Part shown: positions 49,703-58,835 of the stretch, piece by piece
How positions within the stretch are numbered: position 1 is the stretch's first letter
Layout of the letters: each line of letters opens with the position of its first letter
DNA from: Limnohabitans sp. MMS-10A-178
GTDB lineage: Bacteria > Pseudomonadota > Gammaproteobacteria > Burkholderiales > Burkholderiaceae_C
Direction: 5' to 3'
Assembly (NCBI RefSeq): GCF_003063375.1
Contig: NZ_NERY01000001.1
Coordinates: 868,001-932,000 of the forward strand
DNA length: 64,000 nucleotides
The notes under the pieces: generated by a model
Seen by the model: only the letters and a program-made list of their open reading frames with translations
Database searches by the model: none
Told to the model about the DNA's origin: nothing
Translations under genes and position numbers: made by a program

Positions 49703-51265
49703 ATGAATTGTTTGATGAATATTTCCGATGCAGTTGCCACCCATGCACGCCTAACGCCCAACAAAATTGGCGCAAGAGATTCCGTGCGCTCTCTCACCTT
49801 TGCGGCATGGCATGAAAGAGCAACTCAATTGGCAAATGGTTTGCTGGCGCTCGGTTTGACCAAAGGAGACAGGGTGGCCTTGTTGGCCTACAACCGTGTT
49901 GAGTGGATGGAGATGTATGCTGGTTTAGCCAGAGCAGGTCTTGTGGCTGTACCTTTGAACTTCAGGTTGATGACGGCAGAAATTGATTACATCTTGGGCC
50001 ACAGTGGCGCAGTGGCGATGATTGTTCAAGATGAGTTAATTGAACGTGTAGAGCCCTTGCGCGCTAAATTGAATTTGCCAAGCAAAGTGTTCATTGCATT
50101 GGGAGAGGCCATAGGGGGTTGGACTTCTTATGAGCAAATTTTGGCCACAGCCCCCTTGAATGAGCCACCCGTCAGTGTTTTACCCAGCGACATGAGCGCG
50201 TTGATGTACACCTCGGGTACCACCGGACGACCCAAAGGGGCTGTTCGCAGCCACGAGGGTAGCTCTCTCATTGCCTTGGCTACAGCGCTTGAGATGGGCT
50301 TCAAAGCAGAAGACTCTGCTTTATTGGTGATGCCCATGTGCCATGCCAATTCGCTGTATTTCAGCCACACCTTCACGCAGTTGGGAGCCACTTGCGTCAT
50401 CGACGATCGCAAAAGTTTTGACCCAGAAACATTGCTGGCCACCTTGTCAGCTGAAAGAATCACATTTACATCTTTGGTTCCCACGCACTACATCATGATG
50501 CTGGGATTGCCCGCAGAGGTGAAGGCAAAGTACGACGTTTCTGCGGTTGAAAAGTTGATGATCTCCTCTGCGCCTGCGCGCAAAGATACCAAACTGGCCA
50601 TTTTGTCCTTCTTCAAAAACGGCAAGCTTTATGAGTTGTATGGCTCAACCGAGGCAGGCTGGGTCACGCTGCTCAGACCCCATGAACAAATTGATCGATT
50701 AGGTTCTGTAGGCCGAGAGTGGGCAGGCTCGGGGGCCATCAAGCTCTTAAATTCTGAGGGTCAAGAGGTGCAAGATGGCGAAGTGGGTGAGCTCTTCTCT
50801 AAAACCCCCTACGTTTTCGACGGTTACTGGAACGACCCAGAAAAAACCAAAGAGGCTTTTGCAGGGCAGTGGTGCTCGGTAGGGGACATGGCCTTGCGAG
50901 ATCAAGACGGCTTTATCCACTTGGTTGATCGCAAAAGCAACATGATCATCAGCGGTGGCGAAAATATCTACCCCTCAGAAGTGGAAGGCGTATTGGGTGC
51001 TCATGAAAAAGTCAAGGATGTAGCTGTGCTGGGTGTACCACACGACAAGTGGGGTGAGGCCGTGCATGCGTTTGTGGTGTTGCACCACGAAGTTGAGGCA
51101 TCCGAAGAAGAGCTAATTACCTGGTGCAAAACCCGAATGGCGGGTTACAAACGTCCGCAAACGATCGCTTTCATTCAAGACGAGGAGATGCCGCGCACAG
51201 CCACAGGCAAGATTTTGCACCGTGTGTTGCGCCAATCGATTTTGCAAGGGACTCAGAAGCCTTGA
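49703..51265 (+). CDS. Acyl-CoA synthetase (AMP-forming)
   Basis: 520 residues, ANL superfamily. Motifs: YTSGTTGRPKGAVRSH (near residue 172), LYGSTEAGW, and C-terminal SGGENIYPSEVEGVLGAH and PRTATGKILHRVLRQ with the catalytic lysine. It activates an unknown carboxylic acid. I use ATG 49703; ATG 49715 (MNISDAV) is an alternative. Transcribed from the palindrome-containing promoter and followed by GntR and lyase genes, so it probably starts the pathway encoded here. Confidence 0.88.
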   Translation: MNCLMNISDAVATHARLTPNKIGARDSVRSLTFAAWHERATQLANGLLALGLTKGDRVALLAYNRVEWMEMYAGLARAGLVAVPLNFRLMTAEIDYILGHSGAVAMIVQDELIERVEPLRAKLNLPSKVFIALGEAIGGWTSYEQILATAPLNEPPVSVLPSDMSALMYTSGTTGRPKGAVRSHEGSSLIALATALEMGFKAEDSALLVMPMCHANSLYFSHTFTQLGATCVIDDRKSFDPETLLATLSAERITFTSLVPTHYIMMLGLPAEVKAKYDVSAVEKLMISSAPARKDTKLAILSFFKNGKLYELYGSTEAGWVTLLRPHEQIDRLGSVGREWAGSGAIKLLNSEGQEVQDGEVGELFSKTPYVFDGYWNDPEKTKEAFAGQWCSVGDMALRDQDGFIHLVDRKSNMIISGGENIYPSEVEGVLGAHEKVKDVAVLGVPHDKWGEAVHAFVVLHHEVEASEEELITWCKTRMAGYKRPQTIAFIQDEEMPRTATGKILHRVLRQSILQGTQKP

Positions 51266-51303
51266 ATCAAGTCCATGCCCGCTTGCGATAGACTTGGCAT
51301 AAC

Positions 51304-51966
51304 ATGAAAGCCATAGCCACCCAACCCAACCTGGTCGACCAAGTTAAAGATGCCCTCTTAGCAGAGATTGCGTCTGGAAAAATGAGTCCGGGCGAACGAA
51401 TTATCCAAGAGCAAATTGCCGTGGCTTTGGGCGTCTCACGCCAGCCCGTCCAACAGGCTTTGTTGTTGTTGCGCAATCAGGGCGTTTTGACGGATGCGCC
51501 CGGTCGCGGTTTGATTGTGGCGCCACTAGACGCCGATCATGTGGCCCACATTTATGAATTGCGAGCCGGCATAGAAGGAATGGCCTGTCGTTTGGCCGCT
51601 GGCCATATCAGCGAGCAGACCTTGAAACAAGGCTTGGCCATCATTGAGCTGGGACGCAAAGCTGTGGCCAGTGGTGCCATTACCAAAATGATTGCGGCAG
51701 ACATCAAGTTCCATGAATATTTGTACAGCCTATCGGGCAATCCCCTCATTGGCCCCGCCATGGCTACTCACCTAACCTACACGCAGCGCGCCATGGGGGA
51801 GGTGTTGATTGAAGATCAAGAGCCTCGAGATATTTGGGACCAACACGCCAAGATCTTGGATGCCATTGGCAAAGGCAAGGCAGACTTGGCCGAAAAATTG
51901 GCTAAAGAGCATTTGATTCATGCTTCGCAATTCATGGTGTCAAGGCTCAAATCCAGTGAAAGATGA
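51304..51966 (+). CDS. GntR family transcriptional regulator (FCD domain)
   Basis: 220 residues. Winged helix (SPGERIIQEQIAVALGVSRQPVQQALLLLRNQGVL in outline), then an FCD ligand domain with the helix AADIKFHEYLYSLSGNPLI. It lies 38 bp after the acyl-CoA synthetase and overlaps the downstream lyase by 4 bp, so the regulator is embedded in the operon it probably controls. Confidence 0.9.
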   Translation: MKAIATQPNLVDQVKDALLAEIASGKMSPGERIIQEQIAVALGVSRQPVQQALLLLRNQGVLTDAPGRGLIVAPLDADHVAHIYELRAGIEGMACRLAAGHISEQTLKQGLAIIELGRKAVASGAITKMIAADIKFHEYLYSLSGNPLIGPAMATHLTYTQRAMGEVLIEDQEPRDIWDQHAKILDAIGKGKADLAEKLAKEHLIHASQFMVSRLKSSER

Positions 51967-52772
51967 GCATGCCCCTTCGAAGTTATTTATTTGTTCCCGC
52001 CACACGCATTGATCGTATTGCCAAAGCTGCTTCCAGTGGTGCGGGTGCTGTCATTGTTGATTTGGAAGACGCTGTTGCACCGCAAGACAAAGTGATGGCA
52101 AGAGAAGCCTTCAAGAAGTGGTTGCAAACGGATGACGCCGTACCAGTTTATGTGCGAATCAATGGCAGTGACACATCTTGGTACTCAGACGATTGCGAGC
52201 TGTGCACGGCTGAACGAGTATTGGGTGTAGTGGTGCCCAAAGCTGAAGACCCAGTTCAACTGAATTTGTTGCAGCAAAAGTTACTGGGTAAGGCGCTTTT
52301 ACCTTTGATTGAAACTGCAGTTGGTTTTCATCAAGTATTGTCAGTAGCTAAAGCGCCTGGCGTTGAGCGTCTTTTGTTTGGCACAATTGATTTCAAAAAA
52401 GACCTGGGTATTTCAGGTGATGGCGAAGCTTTGCTGCATTTCCGATCGCACTTGGTCTTGGTCTCACGCTTGGCGGGACTGCAGTCGCCAGTAGATGGCG
52501 TGACCACATCCATAGACAACATGACCTTGGTCAGTGAAGATGCACTGCGTGCGTCATCTTTGGGTTTTGGCGGTAAATTGTGTATTCATCCCAATCAAAT
52601 TGCTGCTGTTGAAAAAGCATTTCTTCCTAGCTCGGAAGAGCTCGAATGGGCCAAGCGAGTTTTACACGCAGCGGCTCAAAGTCAAGGAGCTGCGGTAGCG
52701 TTGGATGGGCAGATGATCGACAAGCCGGTCATTGAGCGCGCGCAATCTGTGCTTGCGCGCGCAGCCTCATAA
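51963..52772 (+). CDS. HpcH/HpaI aldolase / citrate-lyase-beta-like CoA ester lyase
   Basis: 269 residues of the CitE-like family: RSYLFVPATRIDRIAKAASSGAGAVIVDLEDAVAPQDK at the N-terminus (Arg, Asp, Glu of the active site), LLPLIETAVGFHQVL (metal Glu), KLCIHPNQIAAV. Such enzymes cleave 3-hydroxyacyl-CoA esters such as citramalyl- or malyl-CoA. Coupled to the GntR gene by the ATGA overlap. With the acyl-CoA synthetase it suggests a CoA-dependent carboxylic acid route. Confidence 0.87.
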   Translation: MSMPLRSYLFVPATRIDRIAKAASSGAGAVIVDLEDAVAPQDKVMAREAFKKWLQTDDAVPVYVRINGSDTSWYSDDCELCTAERVLGVVVPKAEDPVQLNLLQQKLLGKALLPLIETAVGFHQVLSVAKAPGVERLLFGTIDFKKDLGISGDGEALLHFRSHLVLVSRLAGLQSPVDGVTTSIDNMTLVSEDALRASSLGFGGKLCIHPNQIAAVEKAFLPSSEELEWAKRVLHAAAQSQGAAVALDGQMIDKPVIERAQSVLARAAS

Positions 52773-52775
52773 AAC

Positions 52776-53528
52776 TCAGACAGTTCGCGCGCCGTCCACA
52801 GGAAACTCAACGCCACTGATGAATTCAGCTGCATCGGTTGCCAAGAAGTGTGCTACCGCTGCCACATCGGATGGGCGCGAAAGCCGACCCAATGGAATGG
52901 TGGCAATGAATTTGGCACGATTTTCAGGGGTGTCGGGCTGGCCCATGAACTGTTGCAACATAGCAGTCTCGCCAATCACAGGACAAATGGCATTGACGCG
53001 GATGCCATGGCCACCCAATTCGACTGCCATCGATTTACTCATCAAATTCACGGCACCCTTGGATGCGTTGTACCAAGTAAGGCCTGGACGAGGGCGAATG
53101 CCTGCGGTTGACCCCACGTTCAAAATAACACCTTTGCCTCGTTCAATCATGTGAGGTACTACAGCTTGGGTCATGTAGTAGATTGACTTCACGTTGACTG
53201 CAAACATTTTGTCAAAGATGCTTTCTTCTACAGACAGCATTGACTGGTTGTTGTGCGTCATACCTGCGTTGTTGACCACAATGTCGGGTACACCAAAGTG
53301 TTGGATGCAAGTTTGCAGTGCGGCATCGATGTGCGCTTTTTTTGAAACATCGCAGGTAACGAAATGCGCAGAAGATCCGAGTTTTTGAGCAAGTGATGTA
53401 CCAGCTTCAATTGCAATATCGGCCAAAATAACTTTAGCGCCTTCTTGAACATAGAGCGTGGCAATGGCGGCACCAAAGCCTGCTGCAGCGCCTGTCACGA
53501 TGGCAATTTTTCCATTCAATGTGGTCAT
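52776..53528 (-). CDS. SDR family NAD(P)-dependent oxidoreductase
   Basis: 250 residues, FabG-like classical SDR. TGAAAGFGAAIA cofactor motif, NNAGMTHNNQSML, Ser in LNVGSTAGIRP, Tyr-x3-Lys in WYNASKGAV. It follows the aldehyde dehydrogenase gene by 20 bp on the same strand, so alcohol and aldehyde oxidation steps may be consecutive: SDR forms the aldehyde or ketone and ALDH the acid. Convergent with the lyase gene, 3 bp apart. Confidence 0.88.
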   Translation of the reverse strand: MTTLNGKIAIVTGAAAGFGAAIATLYVQEGAKVILADIAIEAGTSLAQKLGSSAHFVTCDVSKKAHIDAALQTCIQHFGVPDIVVNNAGMTHNNQSMLSVEESIFDKMFAVNVKSIYYMTQAVVPHMIERGKGVILNVGSTAGIRPRPGLTWYNASKGAVNLMSKSMAVELGGHGIRVNAICPVIGETAMLQQFMGQPDTPENRAKFIATIPLGRLSRPSDVAAVAHFLATDAAEFISGVEFPVDGARTV

Positions 53529-53548
53529 GGTTTGTTTCTCTGTGTGTT

Positions 53549-54982
53549 TTAACCGTGGTAATGAACCAAGGTCTTGCAGGAGCTAAGTTCTTCAAGCGCC
53601 AACATACCTTTTTCACGTCCGTGGCCGCTGCGTTTGGTACCGCCAAATGGCAACTCCACACCGCCGCCAGCGCCATAACAATTCATAAACACTTGGCCTG
53701 CTTGAACTGCCTTGGCCACGCGTTGAAGTCGACCAGCGTTCTCTGTCCATACCGCAGCCAGCAAGCCATAGTCGGTGCCGTTGGCTAAAGCGATGGCATC
53801 TGCTTCATCTTCAAAAGGCATGGCCGACAGTACAGGGCCAAAAACCTCCTCGCAAGCCAAGGCATGATTGCGAGGAACGGGTCCAAACAAAGTCGGTTTG
53901 ACAAAGTAGCCCGATGGGCTAAGTCCAGTGGCCAGTGTGCCTTCCGCCAAAACAGGTACACCACTTTCGCGTGCTTGGTTGATGTAGCGGTTCACGCGAG
54001 CATATTGCGCTGGGTTCATGACGGGTCCACAGTCGTGGTCCATCTCGGGTGTGCCTACTTTGACTTTGGCAAAGGCCTCGGCCACTTTGCCCACGAAGCT
54101 GTCAAAAATTGTGCGTTGCACCAAAAGACGACTTCCCGCTGTACAAGTTTGGCCAGCATTTTGAACAATGGCCCTAACGATAATGGGCACAGCACGTCCA
54201 ACGTCCACATCGTCAAACACAATTTGCGGCGACTTGCCGCCCAGTTCTAGAACGCACTTAACCGCATTCTTGGCGGCTGCTTGTTGTACCAAGGTGCCCA
54301 CTTCGTTCGATCCCGTGAAAGAGATGAAGTTGATGCCAGGGTGCGCAGCCAACGCTGCACCGGCTTCTTCACCCAAGCCAGTGACGACATTCAAGACGCC
54401 AGGTGGCAACCCAGCTTCCAAGGCTAATTCAGCTACGCGCAAAGCAGATAGGCTGGTGTCTTCGGCAGGCTTGAGTACGGTGGCATTGCCCACTGCCAAG
54501 GCGGGTGCGACAGTGCGCCCCAGCATTTGTGCGGGATAGTTCCAAGGGATGATGTGCGCAGTGACACCCAAAGGCTCGCGAATGAGGCTGACCTGATGAC
54601 CGTTGACAAAGGGGATCACTTCACCGTGTATTTTGTCGGCAGCCGTTCCGTAAAATTCAAAATAACGCGCCAACACCTTGATGTCATTGCGGGCGGTCGT
54701 TATGGGCTTGCCAGTATCACGCGCCTCAAGCTGGGTCAATTCTTCTTCATGGTCCAAAATCTTTTGCGATATCTTCACCAAGATACGCCCTTTGTCTGTC
54801 AGGCTCATGGCGCCCCAAGGGCCAGACAAAGCAGCACGCGCCGCTTTCACGGCCAAGTCAATTTCATGGGCGCCACCTCGTGAAATTGAATCAAATACTT
54901 GACCATCGCTAGGGTTGCTCACTGGCAGGCTGCCACCATCTTTTGCATGGATCCATTGACCCCCGATCAACATTTTGTGCAT
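53549..54982 (-). CDS. NAD(P)-dependent aldehyde dehydrogenase
   Basis: 477 residues. FTGSNEVGTLVQQAA, catalytic Glu in VLELGGKSPQIVFDD and Cys in NAGQTCTAGSRLLV are intact, with a C-terminal PFGGTKRSGHGREKGMLAL. The substrate is an aliphatic or aromatic aldehyde. Leads the minus-strand ALDH-SDR operon and is divergent from a LysR regulator. Confidence 0.92.
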   Translation of the reverse strand: MHKMLIGGQWIHAKDGGSLPVSNPSDGQVFDSISRGGAHEIDLAVKAARAALSGPWGAMSLTDKGRILVKISQKILDHEEELTQLEARDTGKPITTARNDIKVLARYFEFYGTAADKIHGEVIPFVNGHQVSLIREPLGVTAHIIPWNYPAQMLGRTVAPALAVGNATVLKPAEDTSLSALRVAELALEAGLPPGVLNVVTGLGEEAGAALAAHPGINFISFTGSNEVGTLVQQAAAKNAVKCVLELGGKSPQIVFDDVDVGRAVPIIVRAIVQNAGQTCTAGSRLLVQRTIFDSFVGKVAEAFAKVKVGTPEMDHDCGPVMNPAQYARVNRYINQARESGVPVLAEGTLATGLSPSGYFVKPTLFGPVPRNHALACEEVFGPVLSAMPFEDEADAIALANGTDYGLLAAVWTENAGRLQRVAKAVQAGQVFMNCYGAGGGVELPFGGTKRSGHGREKGMLALEELSSCKTLVHYHG

Positions 54983-55112
54983 GAAATTCCTATAGATTGA
55001 ATGAATGGGTGGACTTTAGGCAAGACTGAGAAATTTGTGAATTGGAATGTGGGCAACGGCGTGTTGCACGGACTGCAAGCCAATATTGAAAGGTCGCGAT
55101 AAAATCCCGACC

Positions 55113-56021
55113 ATGCTGCCCGATATCGACTCCCTGGCACTTTTTGTCAAAGCTGCCGAAATGCGCAACCTCACACGCGCTGCTGAGGCCAGTCACATTA
55201 CTGTGCCCGCTGCTAGCCGGCGATTGTCTTTGTTAGAGCACCAATTCAAATCACAATTGTTTGAACGCCATTCGCGGGGGTTGCAACTCACACCGGCTGG
55301 CGAACATCTGCTGAAACACTCACGTGAAGTAATTGCTGCCGTGCAACACATGCGCGCAGAGATGACCAACTATTCGATGGGCCGCAACTCGGTATTGAGA
55401 GTTTTGGGAAACACCTCTGCCATGGCGCAATTTCTGCCATCCGACGTGGCCAGCTTCCAAGCCTCAAATAACAACGTTCGCATCATGTTGGAAGAGTCTT
55501 GGAGTGAAGAAGTTGTGAGACGCGTCAGAACAGGTGAAGCCGATTTGGGTGTGGTGGTAGAAGGCTGCGACGCTCAAGGTTTATGGTTGCAGCCTTATCG
55601 GAACGATCAACTGGCCGCAGTGCTCACACATGATGACGTCTTGAAAACCGAAACTGTTGAATTCAGTGAGTTGTTAGAGCGTGACTTGATCGGACTCGAA
55701 GCAGGTAGCACTTTGACACGCTTGTTGACTAATCAAGCCGCTCAATACATGCACCCTATGGCACTGCGTGTGCAGGTTAGAAGTTTTGAAGCAGTGTGTC
55801 GTGCCGTGCAGGCTGAATTGGGCATTGGCATCTTGCCCTTGGCTGCCGCCCGCAGTTTTGCGCCTGCCATGAAGCTTAAAGTGATCCCACTGTCTGACAA
55901 ATGGGCATTGCGCAAAATGATGATCTGTGTTCGCAGTCATCCGGCGTCTCAAACACCCTTGGGACAACTGGCCGCCCACTTACAAGCACTCGCCGCAGAC
56001 GAAGATGCGGCGATTCTTTAA
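55113..56021 (+). CDS. LysR family transcriptional regulator
   Basis: 302 residues. The helix-turn-helix region is SLALFVKAAEMRNLTRAAEASHITVPAASRRLSLLEHQF in outline. A typical effector domain follows (GVVVEGCDAQGLWLQPYRND). I start at ATG 55113; the frame is open for 22 more codons without a good start. Divergent from the aldehyde dehydrogenase, 130 bp away, which it probably regulates. Confidence 0.88.
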   Translation: MLPDIDSLALFVKAAEMRNLTRAAEASHITVPAASRRLSLLEHQFKSQLFERHSRGLQLTPAGEHLLKHSREVIAAVQHMRAEMTNYSMGRNSVLRVLGNTSAMAQFLPSDVASFQASNNNVRIMLEESWSEEVVRRVRTGEADLGVVVEGCDAQGLWLQPYRNDQLAAVLTHDDVLKTETVEFSELLERDLIGLEAGSTLTRLLTNQAAQYMHPMALRVQVRSFEAVCRAVQAELGIGILPLAAARSFAPAMKLKVIPLSDKWALRKMMICVRSHPASQTPLGQLAAHLQALAADEDAAIL

Positions 56022-56030
56022 CTTCAATAT

Positions 56031-56663
56031 TTAAGCAATGCGCGGCATTGTGTCTGCAAACGACTGACGCTGTCGCATAGCTTCTGCCAAAGCTTTGAGG
56101 GCTGGCGTTTGAGGTAACCAGGCTTGATCGGCGTAGCGCAGTTGTTGATAGTCATACAAAACCACCGCACAGATGATGTCCAAAGAGGGCGCAACATCAA
56201 AGGGGTACTTGCCATGAAAGCTTTTGGCAAAATCTTCTAAACGCTCCTGCGTTTCAATCATGGTGCGGCGGCGACGCAAACCCACGGGTGTTTCATCAAA
56301 CAATGCAGGCGCAGTCACTTTGCGTGTAATGATGGTTGTCACTGATGCATCAATGCCGCCAATGGCAATGCCAGCTCGCGAAAGTACACCTGCAGCCGAA
56401 GCCGATGTACCCAACAGACTGGGCCATTTTGGCGCGGGGTAGGTGGCTTCTAGCCATTGCACAATCAACATACTCTCAGTGAGTGGTGTGCCATCGTCTA
56501 AAACCAGACTGGGTACGCGCGTTGCTGCATTGGCTTGGCGCAATCTGGAATCGTCGGCCCAAGGATCAACGATGGTTGGCTCGATATTCAAGCCCTTTTC
56601 AATCATTGCTATACGCGCAATGCGAACAAAAGGTGATGTTGTATTGGCTAGAAGTTTCATCAT
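56031..56663 (-). CDS. Glutathione S-transferase family protein
   Basis: 210 residues. N-terminal thioredoxin-like domain MKLLANTTSPFVRIARIAMIEKGLNI with Ser/Pro active-site region, RVPSLVLDDGTPLTESMLIVQWLE (glutathione gamma-glutamyl site), and an all-helical C-terminal domain. The last gene of the long minus-strand operon that begins with the ABC transporter. Could isomerise or detoxify an electrophilic intermediate. Confidence 0.88.
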   Translation of the reverse strand: MMKLLANTTSPFVRIARIAMIEKGLNIEPTIVDPWADDSRLRQANAATRVPSLVLDDGTPLTESMLIVQWLEATYPAPKWPSLLGTSASAAGVLSRAGIAIGGIDASVTTIITRKVTAPALFDETPVGLRRRRTMIETQERLEDFAKSFHGKYPFDVAPSLDIICAVVLYDYQQLRYADQAWLPQTPALKALAEAMRQRQSFADTMPRIA

Positions 56664-56678
56664 GAATCCTTGAGTGAA

Positions 56679-57095
56679 TTACGAAATGATACCCAGTTGT
56701 TTTTGCATGCTCAAGTTATCCAGCAGTGCCCAGTGACCCACCAATACGCCGTCTTGCACTTGAAACAAGTCCATCACATCAATGTCAATCTTGCGCTGTG
56801 TAGCAGGCAAATCGCCGAAGGGGCCTGTATGTGTGGCCTGTACTTTCAAGCGAACCAAAACTTTGTCGCCTTCGGCTACAAAATCGAAGAAGGGCAACTT
56901 CATGTCGGGAAATGCTGGCAACAGCACATCATGCAGTTGGGCCACGCCTTCTGGCCCCTTCACTTGGAAGGGCAGGCCGGGGTCGTTGCGAACGAAGTCG
57001 GGTGCAATGTGCTTGGCCATCCAAGCGGTGTCGCGTGCCAGAAATGCCTTAAAGTAATCGCGGCAGGTTTGTTTGTTTTGTTCTTGAACAGACAT
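56679..57095 (-). CDS. NTF2/SnoaL-like family protein
   Basis: 138 residues of the cone-shaped NTF2-like fold: TCRDYFKAFLARDTAWMAKHIAPDFVRNDPGLPFQVKGPEGV, PDMKLPFFDFVAEGDKVLVRLKVQATHTG. Ester-cyclase/SnoaL-like members bind hydrophobic substrates and may isomerise or dehydrate. Reaction unknown. Positioned between the two GST genes of the same operon. Confidence 0.8.
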   Translation of the reverse strand: MSVQEQNKQTCRDYFKAFLARDTAWMAKHIAPDFVRNDPGLPFQVKGPEGVAQLHDVLLPAFPDMKLPFFDFVAEGDKVLVRLKVQATHTGPFGDLPATQRKIDIDVMDLFQVQDGVLVGHWALLDNLSMQKQLGIIS

Positions 57096-57129
57096 GATAT
57101 TTCCTTAAATTGATGAAAATGAATTGAAG

Positions 57130-58053
57130 TTAAGCGGCGACCAGGGTGTAGCCCAGGCGGGGGAAATGAACGTGCAAATCACCCGCTACGTCGTCGTGTC
57201 GGTGAATCACAATGTTGAATGCGTCAGAGGCTACCAAGGTGCCCACCACTGGAACGCGTGCGTTGTCTTCTGGGGTGACACTGACCTTGCTTCCCACAGC
57301 AATGCCTTCAGAGTTAGCAGAGGCTGTGATGTGTGTCACAGGCTGAGGCTTTGAAGTTTTAGCAATTTCAAATGCTTCCTCAGGTGTCATGGCCGTTGAG
57401 GTGCCGTGGCCCAAGGCTGCAATGCGGTCATACCAAGGCACGATAGGGCCGAGGTTGAGCAAGGTGTCTACCTCAGGTGGGCAGTTCTTGCGCAGCAAGA
57501 AAATGGTTTGCCAGCAGGCCAGGTCGGCCGCACTCAGTTGATCGCCCAGCACATACTTGTGAGTGGTGACGGCTTGTGCCAACCAAGCAATTTGTCCACG
57601 TACAAACTGAACATGCTCTTGAAATTGTGGCGCCATGGCATTTTTAGAAATATCGATGCCTAAATAACCTTCCTTGCGGTCTTTGATGAACTCGGGCGGA
57701 ATGTGCTCGCCTATAAAGTGAACAAGCACACCAATGGTGGGCACCCACATTTGACGCTCCCACGCAAAACCTAAGCCGCGTGCCAAACCTTCAGTGTCAG
57801 AAGGGAAAAGGCTAGGCGTAGGCTTTAGGCGCTCTAGAGCACTCAAAATGGCATGCGTGTCGCAATAAATGTCTGCACCAATTTGAAGGACAGGTGCGCG
57901 GCGGTAGCCGCCAGTCAGTGGTGTTAGCAAAGGTCTTGGAGGCAGACCAGGAATATCGACTGATTTCCAGGCCAGCTGCTTGTAGCCTAATGCGGTCCGA
58001 ATTTTTTCCGAGAACGTCGAGAACTCGTAGTGATGAAGAATGGGCGTAGTCAT
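57130..58053 (-). CDS. Glutathione S-transferase family protein with C-terminal extension
   Basis: 307 residues. Residues 1-80 form a GST N-terminal domain (LHHYEFSTFSEKIRTALGYKQL, GGYRRAPVLQIGADIYCDTHAI); residues about 90-230 are the helical domain. The last about 65 residues (from SNSEGIAVGSKVSVTPEDNARVP in outline to LGYTLVAA) are beta-rich, absent in ordinary GSTs (200-230 residues), and look like a small SH3-like or CarD-like barrel. Possibly a lignin-degradation-type or isomerase GST. Operon with SDR upstream. Confidence 0.8.
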   Translation of the reverse strand: MTTPILHHYEFSTFSEKIRTALGYKQLAWKSVDIPGLPPRPLLTPLTGGYRRAPVLQIGADIYCDTHAILSALERLKPTPSLFPSDTEGLARGLGFAWERQMWVPTIGVLVHFIGEHIPPEFIKDRKEGYLGIDISKNAMAPQFQEHVQFVRGQIAWLAQAVTTHKYVLGDQLSAADLACWQTIFLLRKNCPPEVDTLLNLGPIVPWYDRIAALGHGTSTAMTPEEAFEIAKTSKPQPVTHITASANSEGIAVGSKVSVTPEDNARVPVVGTLVASDAFNIVIHRHDDVAGDLHVHFPRLGYTLVAA

Positions 58054-58076
58054 GAAAATTACTTTCTGGGTAAGGG

Positions 58077-58835
58077 TTAGTACATGATGTGGCCGCCGTC
58101 AACAACAACGGTTTGGCCAGAAACGAAGGACGATAAATCAGACAATAAATACATGGCCGTTCCCACTAAATCATTGGGACGCTGCTCGCGCGAAATAGCT
58201 CGCGCTTTTAAGAAGCTTTGTTGCCACTCAATTGGCCGGTCTTTAGTGGCATCGGTAATGACGAAGCCAGGCGCAATGACATTGACACGAACGCCTGCAC
58301 TGCCGCATTCTTTGGCCAAGCCTTTGGTCATTGCCAAAACGGCGCCTTTGGTGGCCACATAATGCAAATAACCTGGTTGACCTGCCACGGCCACAACAGA
58401 AGAAATATTCAGAATAGAACCCGAATTTTGGGAGCGCATGGCAGGCATGACGGCTTTGCAGCATTGCCAAACACCACGCACATTGACTTGGAAAATCCGC
58501 TCCCAAATGGCAGGGTCAATTTCTTCGAACGGCGTCAGCTTGACTTCCCGAAAATAAGCCGCGTTATTAATCAGGCCATCAATGCGTCCATAGGCTTTCA
58601 AGGCAGCTTCGGCCATGCCTGTGAGTGACTCTTGGTTAGACACGTCCACTTGAATGCCAATGGCACGTCCGCCCAGTTTTTTGATGCCTTCAACTGTTTC
58701 TTCTGCCGAGTTCATATCCGCCACAACCACATTGGCGCCTTGTGCAGCACAGCCCATGGCAAAGGCCTGACCAATACCTGTGGCACCACCCGTGACGATG
58801 ACGGTCTTTTGTTCAAGCAAATTTTGAATGCTCAT
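58077..58835 (-). CDS. SDR family oxidoreductase
   Basis: 252 residues. TGGATGIGQAFA cofactor motif, INNAAYFREVKLT (NNAx), Ser in LNISSVVAVAGQ, Tyr-x3-Lys in LHYVATKGAV. The start MSIQNLLEQ at 58835 has CGGAGAAAATC upstream; the frame extends into the permease gene, whose stop lies 22 bp inside this gene. Catalytic member of the operon, so the transporter probably brings the substrate for this dehydrogenase and the GSTs. Confidence 0.9.
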   Translation of the reverse strand: MSIQNLLEQKTVIVTGGATGIGQAFAMGCAAQGANVVVADMNSAEETVEGIKKLGGRAIGIQVDVSNQESLTGMAEAALKAYGRIDGLINNAAYFREVKLTPFEEIDPAIWERIFQVNVRGVWQCCKAVMPAMRSQNSGSILNISSVVAVAGQPGYLHYVATKGAVLAMTKGLAKECGSAGVRVNVIAPGFVITDATKDRPIEWQQSFLKARAISREQRPNDLVGTAMYLLSDLSSFVSGQTVVVDGGHIMY

